A DNA stretch of 34,394 nucleotides from Syntrophaceae bacterium (GCA_003142535.1 PLMQ01000023.1:39859-74252), one strand, 5' to 3'. Positions 1 to 8,548 are shown, numbered from the stretch's first letter. Numbers and translations: made by a program. The notes: generated by a model from the letters alone, not told the origin.

Positions 1-106
1 TCACAAGTCGGAATTGGCTAGTTAAATCCGCCTGCGGCGGACTACGCTATCCCGCAAAGCGGAGGGTGTAATACCCCAAAGCTTGCATTGGGGTTCATAC
101 CCGTGA
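1..106 (-). repeat. Dispersed palindromic repeat, copy 1
   Basis: The copy begins TCACAAGT at base 1 and ends ACCCGTGA at 99-106, so its two ends form an imperfect 8-bp terminal inverted repeat (6 of 8 match). Its reverse complement matches the first 58 bases of the copy inside the methyltransferase gene (6206-6263) with about six differences by eye. It is a chain of short hairpins, for example CCGCC/GGCGG and CCGC/GCGG. It may extend beyond the left window edge. No coding sequence is seen in it. Confidence 0.75.
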
Positions 107-214
107 TTTGTGTTTATTAAAATTATGCCGATTAAATGATCCGAAACATTTAGAGCTGTTTATTGATATGATTATTGGATTATAATAAAATTAGGTGAAT
201 TTCGGCAATATACT

Positions 215-772
215 TTATTTCTTAATGGAAACTATTGTACCTTTATTCCAAACGATAATTTTTTCGGTGCGTCCTCTAGCATCGGTATATACCCATTTCC
301 CATCGAGCTTCCAGTCTGGTGAATATTCGCCCTGAACAGCTATTTTCCCATTATCATGCCACATTGTAAATTTGCCGACTGGCATACCCGTATCAAAATA
401 GCCTTCAGATTCCTTGACGCCATTTTTATGCCAGCCCAGCCATTGGCCGTTTTGTTTCCCTTCCAGATATCTGCCTTCATCAACTTTATGCCCGGCTTCG
501 TCATAACTGATAAAGTACCATGTTTTATTACTTCTATCTTCGGGACACCAAAGGCCGGAACTGTAGCGCACGGGTAATGCCTCAGTATCTTTGCCTACTC
601 TGAATTTAACCGAATAACCTTTTTTATCCTGCGGACAGGCCACTTCCGTGTAACTCTCCATTGGATATATTCTGGGGAAATTGCCGCCGGTCGAATTCTG
701 GCAAGAAATAATAAATAGTAAACTGACAACGACTATCAGAAAACAAAGATGATTAGTTTTTAATTTTTTCAT
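215..772 (-). CDS. MORN-repeat lipoprotein (YwqK-like)
   Basis: A 185-residue exported lipoprotein of unknown role. Residues 1-24 form a lipoprotein signal: a Lys-rich start, a hydrophobic stretch, and the lipobox IISC with Cys24 as the likely lipidated residue. From about residue 100 there are repeated G-x-W/F-x-x-W/Y-x-x-N/D-G units (for example NGQWLGWHKNG and VGKFTMWHDNG), which are MORN_2 / YwqK-type repeats. This family is common in Bacteroidetes and deltaproteobacteria and is thought to bind surfaces or partners rather than catalyse. The gene starts 12 bases after the kdsC stop, with GGGGCAAG as a possible ribosome site, so it is probably the last gene of the kds operon. A link to envelope work is suggested only by this position. 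Confidence 0.8.
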   Translation of the reverse strand: MKKLKTNHLCFLIVVVSLLFIISCQNSTGGNFPRIYPMESYTEVACPQDKKGYSVKFRVGKDTEALPVRYSSGLWCPEDRSNKTWYFISYDEAGHKVDEGRYLEGKQNGQWLGWHKNGVKESEGYFDTGMPVGKFTMWHDNGKIAVQGEYSPDWKLDGKWVYTDARGRTEKIIVWNKGTIVSIKK

Positions 773-784
773 TTTGTCTTGCCC

Positions 785-1330
785 CTATATTTTTATATGT
801 TCTGAAAATTCATATCTGGCGGCAATTTCCGGCCATTTGCCCTGTGCCTGTAAGATAAGATCGCAGAGTTCCCGTACCGCTCCCCGCCCCCCTCTATGTT
901 TCGTTATATAATCAACCGATTTTTTAACTACGTCCAGCGCATCGGCCACTGCTGCGGAAAAGCCAACTGCCTTTAATACCGGGATATCAATAATATCATC
1001 GCCTAAAAATGCAACTTCTTCAGGCGCTAATTTATTCTTTTTTAATATCTTGGCAAATACTTCTTTCTTATTAAACACTTTCTGATGAATTTCTTTTATG
1101 CCCAAATCGCGCGCACGGTGCTTGACGACTTCCGATTGACGCCCGGTAAGCAGCACAACTTTTATTCCATAGCGCTGAAGTATTTTTAATCCGTGGCCAT
1201 CGCGCACATCAAAATGTTTTATCTCCCGGCCGCTGCCATCCATAATAATCCTGCCATCGGTCATCACACCATCCACATCCAAAATCAGCATTTTGATTTT
1301 CTTTAATTTTGACTGAAAACTTTTTTTCAT
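785..1330 (-). CDS. kdsC: 3-deoxy-D-manno-octulosonate 8-phosphate phosphatase
   Basis: KdsC removes phosphate from KDO 8-phosphate to give KDO, the inner-core sugar of lipopolysaccharide, in the cytoplasm. The 181 residues are normal for this cap-less HAD family. Motif I is LDVDGVMTDG, with the nucleophile Asp18 and Asp20. Motif II is the Thr of LLTGR. The metal-binding motif is LGDDIIDIPVL at about residues 109-119. The start overlaps the end of kdsA by 4 bases (ATGA), which suggests translational coupling. It works directly after KdsA in the pathway. The next step, CMP-KDO synthetase (KdsB), and the upstream isomerase KdsD are not in this window. The call is secure because both the motif set and the neighbour fit. 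Confidence 0.95.
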   Translation of the reverse strand: MKKSFQSKLKKIKMLILDVDGVMTDGRIIMDGSGREIKHFDVRDGHGLKILQRYGIKVVLLTGRQSEVVKHRARDLGIKEIHQKVFNKKEVFAKILKKNKLAPEEVAFLGDDIIDIPVLKAVGFSAAVADALDVVKKSVDYITKHRGGRGAVRELCDLILQAQGKWPEIAARYEFSEHIKI

Positions 1331-2157
1331 CTCTTTATTTTCCCCTTCACCAATCCATCAATTTGTTTTAGTGTCGTCAGCAATTCTTCCAGAGAATCCA
1401 GATAAAGTGAGTTGGGGCCATCGCAAAGCGCTTTTTCGGGATTGCGATGAACTTCCAAAAATATTCCGTCCACACCGGCTGCCACAGCCGCCCGTGCCAG
1501 ATATGTGACCATCTCCCGCTGACCGCCGGAGGCTGTACCTGCGCCGCCGGGCAACTGCACTGCATGCGTAGCATCAAAAATCACGGGGTATCCCATATCC
1601 TTCATGATCGGCAGTGAACGCACATCAAATACCAGATTATTATAACCGAAAGATGTGCCGCGCTCGGTAATCATAATATTTTTATTCCCGGCAGATTCGG
1701 CCTTGGCGATAATATTGGCAATATCCCACGGCGCCAGAAACTGGCCCTTCTTGACATTGATCACTTTTGCCTTTTTAGCTACTTCCAAGATAAAATCTGT
1801 CTGCCGGCATAAAAATGCTGGCACTTGCACAACATCCAACACTTCTGCCGCTGCTTCAATTTCGGCAAAGCGATGTACGTCGGAAAGTAGCGGAACATTG
1901 AACTTCTTTTTTATTTGTTTTAAAAGAGCCAATCCTTCCTGTAAACCGGGCCCGCGATAAGAATTAATGGAAGTCCGGTTGGCTTTGTCATAGGACGCTT
2001 TAAAAATATAAGGGATGTTCAATTTTTCCGTGAGCTTTTTCAGATACTGGGCAATATCTTCCGCCGTCTCCTGATTTTCCAGCACACACGGTCCGGCAAT
2101 CAAAACAAAACCGGCATTATCTCCAATAACAAAGTTACTCAATGCAATTTGCTTCAT
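1327..2157 (-). CDS. kdsA: 3-deoxy-8-phosphooctulonate synthase (KDO-8-P synthase)
   Basis: KdsA condenses phosphoenolpyruvate with arabinose 5-phosphate to form KDO 8-phosphate, the committed step of KDO synthesis. The 276 residues are full length for the family. Recognisable parts are AGPCVLEN at the N-terminus, SYDKANRTSINSYRGPGLQ (the PEP/A5P-binding loop), LSDVHRFAE, QVPAFLCRQTD, and FDATHAVQLPGG near the C-terminus. The gene overlaps the upstream TPR gene by one base (TAATG) and kdsC by four, so the three are almost surely one transcript. The Cys of GPCV is a residue associated with metal-dependent KdsA enzymes in this family, which I note as an inference only. Confidence 0.96.
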   Translation of the reverse strand: MKQIALSNFVIGDNAGFVLIAGPCVLENQETAEDIAQYLKKLTEKLNIPYIFKASYDKANRTSINSYRGPGLQEGLALLKQIKKKFNVPLLSDVHRFAEIEAAAEVLDVVQVPAFLCRQTDFILEVAKKAKVINVKKGQFLAPWDIANIIAKAESAGNKNIMITERGTSFGYNNLVFDVRSLPIMKDMGYPVIFDATHAVQLPGGAGTASGGQREMVTYLARAAVAAGVDGIFLEVHRNPEKALCDGPNSLYLDSLEELLTTLKQIDGLVKGKIKR

Positions 2158-4178
2158 TATTTTTTCTCCTTATCTGTTTTTTGCGATTTCTGTTGCAAAA
2201 GGAGGATTTTTAGCTTCGGTATTCTCTTGGCCGCTCTCGGTGTTTCGGGATTAATTTCGTACGCGCTTGTATAAGCTTTGAGCGCCTCTTTATAAAGGCC
2301 TTTCTTTTCATAGGCCTCACCCAGATTGGCATATACCTCATCATCTTCCCGATCATACTTCAAAGCGATGAGATAATTATCGATAGCTTTATTCCAATCG
2401 GCACGCACTGAATATACATACCCCAAACTGGCATAAGAAGCAGCTTTTTTCGGCTCCAGCGCGATGATTTTTTTATAATATTTTATTGCCTGATCGTACT
2501 TCTTTTCTTTTAAATAATACTGCCCGAGGATAGTCAATACTCCTTTGGTGAGCGGCGATATTTTTTCGTACTCGGCAATGGAATCCTTTTCCCGGCCTAA
2601 CTTCCCATAGGTATAAGCTAAATTGTAATGCAAGTTGGAGCTTTTTCCGCCCGCTGCAATCGCCTTCTCGTAATTTTCCGCTGATGCCTTATAATTTTTC
2701 AATTCCCCATAGGCAAAACCCAAATTGGCTAAAATGGAAGAATTTTTAGGAGACAATACCAATAATTTTTCATAATATTTGATAGCCTGATCGAATTTTT
2801 TATTTTTAAAAAAAAGATCGGCCAGCCGCTTTGTAGCATCATAATCATCGGGCTTTATTTTCAAAATATGCTCGTATTCTTTAATAGCTTCTGCATCCAG
2901 TTTTCTTCTTTCATAAGCGACGCCAAGATTGAAGCGGATTGTGGGTTCATCCGGACTGAGTTCAACAGCCTTTTTTAAATTATCGAGCTCTTCCTGAAAC
3001 TTCCCTTTTCCGGCATAGGCAAAAGCTAAATTGGCATATGCAACGGCAAACTTCGGTTGATTCTTGATTACTTCCTTATAATATTTGATGGCATCATTAT
3101 ACTTTTTCGTCTTGAGATAAACGTCACCCAGAGCTATCCTGGCGGCATCCGCATTGCTGGAATGCTCAACAATATACTGGTACTGTTCAATAGCCAGATT
3201 TATTTTCTTTTTATGAACATAGGCATCTCCCAGCTTAAACCTGACCGGATAATTATCGGGATCGATTTTAACGGCCTGCAGATAACTCTCGATTGCCTGA
3301 TCCCAACGCCCTTTTTCTTCCAGAGAATATCCCAGACTGGCATAAGCTTCAACATCACGGGGGCTTATTTTAATGAGTTTTCTGGATGTCTCCATGGCAC
3401 TGTCATATTCCTTTTTTCTGATATAGCATTTGGTTAATTCGCCCAAAGCTACTGTATCATCCGGTTTGATGGCCAGAACATCATTATACTGGACGATGGC
3501 ATCATCGAACCTCCCCAACCGAAGATATATTCCGGCCAGGAGTTTGCGCACGCCTGTATCTTCCTTATTGAGGACAATTGCTTTCTTCAGGTATTCGATT
3601 TGCACTTTAACATTGGTCGAATCTTTGGCGTAACGCAGCCAATCCTGCGGTGTAATCACAACCAAAATCGGAACAGTGGCCAGTAGTTCGTTTTTGTAAT
3701 TGACAAGAATTTTGTAATCGGAATTTGTGCCAGCTCCATGATTCATTGCACCATGGAGCATTATTTTATTAACCAGATCAATACCCCGAAATAATACTCC
3801 ACGATCATTGCCGCCTTTGCCCAGAACTTCAATTTTTACAGTCATATATTTTCCTGTCAGACTATCGCTGACAACCGATTTCACCACAAACTCATCACGG
3901 TAAGTAATCTCCAGCACTTCTTCAGCGCTTGCCCGAATATCCTTGCCGTTTTTTTCCATCTCCAAATAATAAAAATGCGGTTTGGATTGTAATATATAAT
4001 AGGAAAAAGTATTTTTAACGCGATTAACCTGAAAAGAAAAAGTTTTGAGTATTTGCGGCCGGAAAAAATATATTAAAACAGAAACAAGAATAATAACAAC
4101 GGTGCACCACACCATAACCGATACAATGGCGGATCTTTCTTTGTTCTGTTTGTCGTCTCTAATGCGGCGATTTGTCAC
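2157..4178 (-). CDS. Membrane-anchored TPR-repeat protein
   Basis: A protein of about 673 residues with a short basic N-terminus, one strong transmembrane helix (AIVSVMVWCTVVIILVSVLI, about residues 18-37), a non-repeat domain to about residue 195, and then roughly fourteen tetratricopeptide repeats to near the C-terminus. The repeats show the usual spacing, such as YASLGYSLEEKGRWDQAIESY followed by x-x-x-DP. The C-terminal tail is Lys/Gln rich. The orientation is probably with repeats outside the cytoplasm, but this is not certain. I choose the GTG at 4178 because GAGGTG (4187-4182) is correctly placed for it; a GTG at 4184 would lack a ribosome site. Its position before kdsA suggests a scaffold role in envelope assembly; no specific function can be assigned. 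Confidence 0.85.
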   Translation of the reverse strand: MTNRRIRDDKQNKERSAIVSVMVWCTVVIILVSVLIYFFRPQILKTFSFQVNRVKNTFSYYILQSKPHFYYLEMEKNGKDIRASAEEVLEITYRDEFVVKSVVSDSLTGKYMTVKIEVLGKGGNDRGVLFRGIDLVNKIMLHGAMNHGAGTNSDYKILVNYKNELLATVPILVVITPQDWLRYAKDSTNVKVQIEYLKKAIVLNKEDTGVRKLLAGIYLRLGRFDDAIVQYNDVLAIKPDDTVALGELTKCYIRKKEYDSAMETSRKLIKISPRDVEAYASLGYSLEEKGRWDQAIESYLQAVKIDPDNYPVRFKLGDAYVHKKKINLAIEQYQYIVEHSSNADAARIALGDVYLKTKKYNDAIKYYKEVIKNQPKFAVAYANLAFAYAGKGKFQEELDNLKKAVELSPDEPTIRFNLGVAYERRKLDAEAIKEYEHILKIKPDDYDATKRLADLFFKNKKFDQAIKYYEKLLVLSPKNSSILANLGFAYGELKNYKASAENYEKAIAAGGKSSNLHYNLAYTYGKLGREKDSIAEYEKISPLTKGVLTILGQYYLKEKKYDQAIKYYKKIIALEPKKAASYASLGYVYSVRADWNKAIDNYLIALKYDREDDEVYANLGEAYEKKGLYKEALKAYTSAYEINPETPRAAKRIPKLKILLLQQKSQKTDKEKK

Positions 4179-4208
4179 TGTCACCTCAACAATTAATTCT
4201 TACCCGTT

Positions 4209-5096
4209 TCAACCCCGCGGATGATATTTTTGATGGATTTCCTTTAATCTATCACGCGTTATATGGGTATATATCTGCGTCGTGGAAATGTCGGCATGCC
4301 CGAGCATTACCTGTACTGTCCGCAAGTCCGCCCCGCCATCCAGAAGATGGGATGCAAAAGAATGGCGGAAAGTATGGGGATGAACTTTCTTGTGCAATCC
4401 CGCTTTTCGGGCATAACGGACAACTGTTTTCCAAAAACCCTGCCTCGTGAATTTATTTCCGAAACGATTTAAGAAAAGGACATCGGTACTTTTCCCTTGC
4501 ATCAATTGCGGCCTTGCCTTTTCGATATAAAGTTTGGCGCAATCATAGGCTGTCCTGCCTATCGGCACGATTCGCTCCTTACTGCCCTTGCCCATAACGA
4601 CCAGAAAACCTACTTGCCAGTTAATACTGTTCATTGTCAACCCGATTAATTCGGAAACACGAATTCCAGTCGCATATAAAAGTTCCAGCATGGCACTGTC
4701 GCGTATTGTGACCGCTGTTTCCACACCCGGCTGGGCTAAAATCAGATTCATTTCTTCCTTACTGAGAGTATCCGGCAGCCGCATCCAGACTTTGGCAAGC
4801 TCAATGTTCAAAAGCGGTGATTCCTGCAGGAACTTTTCCTGCAGGAGATATTTATAAAAACCGCGGAGTGCGGCAAGTGAACGGTTCATCGAATTAGCCG
4901 AAAGACCATCCCCTTTTATACGCACCAAATATTCAATAATCACTTCCGGTGTAACTTCATTTAATTGAACCAATCCTTTTTCCTGAAGAAATTGCATATA
5001 GCGGTGCAGGTCTCGCCCATAGGCCTCCAGCGTATTTTGCGCCATACCACGTTCAATTAGCAGGTAATTTAAATATCTTGCCGTTAATTCTTGCAT
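4209..5096 (-). CDS. xerD: Tyrosine site-specific recombinase XerD
   Basis: XerD works with XerC at the chromosomal dif site to resolve chromosome dimers. The 295 residues are standard. The N-terminal SAM-like core-binding domain spans about 1-85 and the catalytic domain about 105-290. All catalytic residues are visible: Arg146 in ATGIRVSEL, Lys170 in MGKGSKER, His241 and Arg244 in HPHTFRHSFASH, His267 in LGHADISTTQ, and the nucleophile Tyr276 in IYTHIT. Length and motif wording fit XerD better than phage integrases, and no integrated element or att site is seen near it. It is the first gene of the minus-strand group and is divergent from rpiB. XerC versus XerD assignment is likely but was not tested by alignment. 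Confidence 0.92.
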   Translation of the reverse strand: MQELTARYLNYLLIERGMAQNTLEAYGRDLHRYMQFLQEKGLVQLNEVTPEVIIEYLVRIKGDGLSANSMNRSLAALRGFYKYLLQEKFLQESPLLNIELAKVWMRLPDTLSKEEMNLILAQPGVETAVTIRDSAMLELLYATGIRVSELIGLTMNSINWQVGFLVVMGKGSKERIVPIGRTAYDCAKLYIEKARPQLMQGKSTDVLFLNRFGNKFTRQGFWKTVVRYARKAGLHKKVHPHTFRHSFASHLLDGGADLRTVQVMLGHADISTTQIYTHITRDRLKEIHQKYHPRG

Positions 5097-5212
5097 GTAT
5101 ATTTTTAACGCAAATAAGTTTGCAAAGCAAAGATTTTTTATTGACTTATTTTACAATATCGTAAAAATTGAAGCTAAGATAATTAATTAAAACACTTTTG
5201 CGGAGAATACTA
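5097..5212. promoter_or_regulatory. Divergent promoter region of xerD and rpiB
   Basis: This 116-bp AT-rich gap separates two divergent genes and must hold both promoters. A TTGACT box lies at 5141-5146. An inverted repeat, TTTTAC (5149-5154) and GTAAAA (5161-5166) around aatatc, lies just downstream and could be an operator. No good -10 box stands at 17 bp from TTGACT, so the exact promoter is uncertain. For rpiB, GGAGA at 5202-5206 is six bases ahead of the ATG at 5213, which decides its start. Confidence 0.4.
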
Positions 5213-5659
5213 ATGAAAAAGATAATCATCGCCTCCGATCATGGCGCTATAGTTCTGAAAGATATTATAATATCTTTTCTAAAAACTAAGAATTGCGAAA
5301 TTAAAGATATGGGCGTCAACACTGAGGACTCAGTAGACTACCCCGATATCGCTATTCTGGCCTGTCAGGAATTTAACAAAGGCGGCTACGATTTCGGCAT
5401 CCTGCTTTGCGGCACCGGAATAGGCATGTCTCTGGCGGCAAATAAAATCAAAGGCATCCGTTGCGCGCAGGTTTATGACTTGTTTACCGCGGAAATGGCC
5501 AAGGCTCATAATAATGCCAATTTTATTGCTTTTGGCGGCAGAGTAAATTATTCTGTACCTGTCACGGAAATGATTGATAAATTTATGAACGCGACTTTTG
5601 GGGAAGATCGTCATATCAGAAGAGTAAATAAGATCATGGACATTGAACGCAAATGCTAA
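5213..5659 (+). CDS. rpiB: Ribose-5-phosphate isomerase B
   Basis: RpiB interconverts ribose 5-phosphate and ribulose 5-phosphate in the pentose phosphate pathway. The 148 residues match the RpiB/LacAB family. Visible motifs are the start ASDHGA (Asp9, His10), DYPDIA, GILLCGTGIGMS with the catalytic-base Cys66, and AHNNANFIAFGGR with His99. A longer frame beginning with TTG at 5198 exists, but the ATG at 5213 has GGAGA in the right place and gives the conserved N-terminus MKKIIIASDHG. The methyltransferase gene follows after 31 bases. RpiB members can also act on allose 6-phosphate; the pentose role is the default inference. Confidence 0.93.
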   Translation: MKKIIIASDHGAIVLKDIIISFLKTKNCEIKDMGVNTEDSVDYPDIAILACQEFNKGGYDFGILLCGTGIGMSLAANKIKGIRCAQVYDLFTAEMAKAHNNANFIAFGGRVNYSVPVTEMIDKFMNATFGEDRHIRRVNKIMDIERKC

Positions 5660-5690
5660 TTTGCATTAACCTGCGAGGTTAGAAAGCTAT

Positions 5691-6662
5691 ATGGCGGAAG
5701 TTTTTGACAAAAAGAGAATTCGCAAAGTATTCCGCAATGTTCAAAAGCACCGGCTTATCGAGCAATTAATCCGCCAATTTTCCACCAATAAAGAAGATAT
5801 CAGAAAAAATGCCCTGCTGCCTGCGGATATATCCTCCTGTCAAAATATCCTGGAATTAGGCTGTGCTTTCGGTTCCTTTACTGAATCCTTGAAAGGCAGG
5901 CTGCACCCGGAGGCAAGAATTAACGGATGGGATATTGTCCCTGAATACAAACCTTTCTTTTTGGAAGCATGTAAACGCGCGGGATATGAGGGAACATTTT
6001 CCTCATCCGGCGTTAATAAAATCAAGAAATATCCCGCTCATTCTTTTGATTTGGTCATTTGCAGTTTCGCTTTATACTTTTTTGCCGATATGATTCCGGA
6101 GATTGCCCGTGTTTTAAAAAAAGACGGCAAATTCATCACTATCACCCATTGCCAGTCCAATATGAGAGAGCTAATTGCTATTACCAGGAGTATTCTGGAG
6201 CAAAATCACGGGTATGAACCCCAAAGCAAGCTGCGGGGTATTATACCCTCCGCTACGCGGGATTGTTCACCTTACCAATCCCGTCGTGCTGCGCACACGG
6301 TATTGGAGTTTCACAATAAATTACTCGCCGAAAATGAGCCCCTGCCCATTGAAGTTATTATCCGCCAATTTTCTGCCGAAAACGGCCGGGAACTTCTGAA
6401 TAAAAACTTCGGACAGATTATTTCCATTGATTTTAAAAACACGCTGATTTTTCAACCGCATGAAATTAATTTTTTCATCGAATACTTTCATTTTAAAAGC
6501 CCCTTTTTCCTGATTGGGACTAAGACAGATAGCAACATTATTACCACTCAACTTGTCCATAAGCTGCAAGGCATTGCGGCTAAGGAAAAAGTCATCAACA
6601 TGTGTAAGGATGATCGAATTTTCATTTGCTCTGACCCTTTTCCGACAAAGGAGCAAACATGA
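5691..6662 (+). CDS. Class I SAM-dependent methyltransferase with in-frame repeat insertion
   Basis: A 323-residue Rossmann-fold methyltransferase. Motif I is [11 protein letters not shown] (residues 53-63), the acidic end of strand 2 is Asp81 in GWDIVPEY, and motif IV is [13 protein letters not shown] (119-131), followed by the helix and strand [12 protein letters not shown]. It resembles BioC-like and general Methyltransf_11 enzymes; the substrate is unknown. Residues 173-208 are not of the family type: they are the translation of a dispersed palindromic repeat (6206-6314). Removing 105 bases between the two TCAC flanks would restore a continuous 288-residue frame reading [11 protein letters not shown]. 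The stop overlaps the next gene's start (ATGA), so the two are coupled. Whether the enzyme is still active is unknown; the frame is intact after the insert. Confidence 0.85.
   Translation: MAEVFDKKRIRKVFRNVQKHRLIEQLIRQFSTNKEDIRKNALLPADISSCQNILELGCAFGSFTESLKGRLHPEARINGWDIVPEYKPFFLEACKRAGYEGTFSSSGVNKIKKYPAHSFDLVICSFALYFFADMIPEIARVLKKDGKFITITHCQSNMRELIAITRSILEQNHGYEPQSKLRGIIPSATRDCSPYQSRRAAHTVLEFHNKLLAENEPLPIEVIIRQFSAENGRELLNKNFGQIISIDFKNTLIFQPHEINFFIEYFHFKSPFFLIGTKTDSNIITTQLVHKLQGIAAKEKVINMCKDDRIFICSDPFPTKEQT
6206..6314 (+). repeat. Dispersed palindromic repeat, copy 2, inside a reading frame
   Basis: The copy runs from TCACGGGTATG (6206) to GGAGTTTCAC (ends 6314). The first 58 bases match copy 1 at about 90 percent by eye. 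The right half is a palindrome around 6274-6306 (accaat-cccg / cacacgg-tattgg), and the last ten bases recur in copies 4 and 5. The distance between its two TCAC flanks is 105 bases, exactly 35 codons, so the host frame stays open. The inserted peptide starts [11 protein letters not shown] and ends HTVLEF. Confidence 0.85.
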
Positions 6663-7657
6663 AAAAGCAGCGCCAATTTTGTTTATATTGCGGTGAGGGC
6701 ATTATCAAGAAGCATGAGGACGGCGTCCTGAGAGATTTTTGTCCGGCCTGCCATTCATTTTTTTATGTAAATCCATTACCGGTGGTTTCTTCCATTCTTG
6801 ATTCGGAAAGAGAGATACTATTGGTCAAACGCGACCGGCCGCCTTCCAAAGGATCCTGGTGCCTGCCTTCCGGCTTTGCTGAAGCCGGCGAAAGTATTGA
6901 AGATGCGGCGCTGCGTGAGCTCGAAGAAGAAACGGGCATCAAGGGTAAAATTGTCCGGCTGCTTGATGTAGATTCTTACAAAAGCCGCTTTTATGGCGAT
7001 CTTCTTTTTTTAACTTTTATTGTGGAACAAACCGGCGGAAAGCTCGCAGCGGGAGATGACAGCGCCAAAGCCCAATTCTGGCCGGTGAATAAAATACCTC
7101 CTCTGGCTTTCCGTCCCAACAGACGCGCGCTTGATGCCTATATAAAAAGTAAAAGGGATTACTGGGCGATATTTGATTCTATTGAACACGCGGATAAGAA
7201 AAAGCTGCAGCCCGGAGTCGCGAAAAATTCTCTAACGCGCCGTCTGGTCAATGTAATACTTAAAAATAAGGAAGAAATCATCAATCAATGGATGGAAGAT
7301 GTGGCGGTAAATCCGTCAACCATCGAATACCACAGTGTGGAGAGGCGCACGCTATATAATATCTGCGATAAGATACTTTCCCAGATTACCCTCTGGCTGG
7401 GTGGCCTCTATGATGTAAATCGGCTTAAGAGTTTTTATACCAAACTCGGCCGTGAAAGAAAAAAAGAAGATTTCAAGATTAGCGAGGTGCTCAGCGCGCT
7501 AAGCCTTATCCGCAAGCATATTTGGGAGTTTGCGCTCGCTCAGGATGCCCTGCAGAAAAATCTTGGGCTTTACATGACTTTTGAACTGCAAAGGCAAATG
7601 ACTATTTTCTTTGATCTGGCCACTTTTTATTTAACGCGGGGGTACGAGGAAAAATAG
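6659..7657 (+). CDS. Nudix hydrolase with N-terminal zinc ribbon and C-terminal helical domain
   Basis: A 332-residue protein in three parts. Residues 8-31 form a zinc ribbon (Cys8, Cys11, Cys28, Cys31). Residues 40-165 are a Nudix domain whose box is complete: Gly72-x5-Glu78-x7-RELEEETGI, which binds Mg and hydrolyses nucleoside diphosphate-linked compounds. The zinc ribbon plus Nudix order is like NudC-type or ADP-ribose/NADH pyrophosphatases. Residues about 185-332 are a separate helical domain ([53 protein letters not shown]) that resembles the RsbRD N-terminal-type helical sensor domain. That last match is from memory of the family pattern. Substrate and signal are unknown. Translation is probably coupled to the preceding methyltransferase by the 4-base overlap. 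Confidence 0.85.
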   Translation: MKKQRQFCLYCGEGIIKKHEDGVLRDFCPACHSFFYVNPLPVVSSILDSEREILLVKRDRPPSKGSWCLPSGFAEAGESIEDAALRELEEETGIKGKIVRLLDVDSYKSRFYGDLLFLTFIVEQTGGKLAAGDDSAKAQFWPVNKIPPLAFRPNRRALDAYIKSKRDYWAIFDSIEHADKKKLQPGVAKNSLTRRLVNVILKNKEEIINQWMEDVAVNPSTIEYHSVERRTLYNICDKILSQITLWLGGLYDVNRLKSFYTKLGRERKKEDFKISEVLSALSLIRKHIWEFALAQDALQKNLGLYMTFELQRQMTIFFDLATFYLTRGYEEK

Positions 7658-8173
7658 ATTTGATAGAATTTTAATTTGCTAGTGATCTAATAATTTCATT
7701 GATAAATTATAAGATTGTGCTATCAAAAAACATGAGCAATTTATATAAGCACCCAGGTGGTAAACTGCGAAGACTAGGACCAAACGCCTGTAAGGAAACT
7801 GATAATAACCAATTGGAGTTTGAATTATAAACTAAGGATAATTAGGAACAGCTGTAAATGCTCAGTAATTAGGCAATTAAAAATTTCAATATCATTATGA
7901 GCAAAGCAAAGCAATATCTTGATTCCCGCGTAACCTGAGCTTGATCAATTTTCAAAAAAAATGCAGCACATTTTTATTCTTTTCTTTAATGTCAAAAATA
8001 GGGATTGAATTCAGGGTTAACCCGGATAATTTAATTGACAGAAGCGACTTATATATGCTAGTAGAACACAACAACTGAAATAAGTTGAATTATTATTTTT
8101 CTTAGTTATATCGGTAACATCCGGCATTACAAAAATTGCCGGTTTTGTTTTGTATACTAATAAGGAGTTAACA
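7658..8173 (+). other. Gene-free leader of the hydrogenase locus
   Basis: This 516-bp gap has no convincing reading frame on either strand; a minus-strand frame reaching into it (8017-8457) is antisense to the DRTGG gene. It holds a TTGACA box at 8035-8040, a GGGTTAACCC palindrome at 8024-8033, and a terminator-like hairpin at 8121-8151. The middle part (about 7740-7860) is purine-rich and could be part of a structured leader RNA. I did not recognise a known riboswitch in it. Confidence 0.5.
8121..8151 (+). terminator. Terminator-like hairpin (possible attenuator) ahead of the hydrogenase locus
   Basis: CCGGCA (8121-8126) pairs with TGCCGG (8137-8142) and is followed at once by the T-rich run TTTTGTTTT. 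The hairpin ends 20-odd bases ahead of the TTG start of the first DRTGG gene. It could end an upstream leader RNA or act as a regulated attenuator. The stem is only six base pairs, so the call is tentative. Confidence 0.4.
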
Positions 8174-8548
8174 TTGAAACTGAGAGAAGTAAAAGAAATC
8201 CTCAATGCTGAAGTTATTGTCGGTGAAGATAAACTGGACATGGAGGTAAAGACGGCTTTCGGGGCTGACTTAATGAGTGATGTTCTGGCTTTTGCCAAAG
8301 CCGGCAGTATTCTGCTGACCGGTCTCACCAATGACCAGGTCATTAGAACTGCCGACATCCTTGATATTGCCGCAATAGTCCTGGTCAGAGGCAAGAAAGC
8401 CAATACCGAAACCATCAGCCTGGCCAAAGATCTGAAAATTCCTATAATGACAACCAAATATATTCTCTTTGAAACAGCGGGACGCCTTTATGCCAAAGGC
8501 ATGGTTGGTTGTGTAGAAAAAGTTGACAATGCCAACGCAAGAAACTGA
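8174..8548 (+). CDS. DRTGG-domain protein (first copy)
   Basis: A 124-residue protein made almost wholly of a DRTGG-type domain. It begins KLREVKEILNAEV, continues with the conserved ADLMSDVLAFAKAG turn, then LLTGLTNDQVIRTADILD and a C-terminal strand-helix with IPIMTTKY. DRTGG domains occur in HPr kinase-related proteins, phosphotransacetylase and CBS pyrophosphatases, where they can be part of a nucleotide-sensing unit. The TTG at 8174 is chosen because AAGGAG (8162-8167) sits six bases ahead; a longer frame from 8150 has no ribosome site. It overlaps the next gene by 20 bases. A second, shorter DRTGG protein lies one gene further. The role is probably sensory or regulatory for the hydrogenase, inferred only from position. 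Confidence 0.85.
   Translation: MKLREVKEILNAEVIVGEDKLDMEVKTAFGADLMSDVLAFAKAGSILLTGLTNDQVIRTADILDIAAIVLVRGKKANTETISLAKDLKIPIMTTKYILFETAGRLYAKGMVGCVEKVDNANARN

Noticed and set aside
4209-5096. A phage or genomic-island integrase
   Set aside because: Length and motif set fit XerD, and no att sites, phage genes or adjacent tRNA are present.
6175-6399. A 74-residue frame across the in-gene repeat
   Set aside because: It is a second frame of the repeat and its flanks; the main methyltransferase frame runs through the same region without a stop.
8017-8457. A 146-residue minus-strand frame over the hydrogenase leader
   Set aside because: Most of it is the reverse of the DRTGG gene; the Ser/Ala/Leu-rich translation is typical of a shadow frame.
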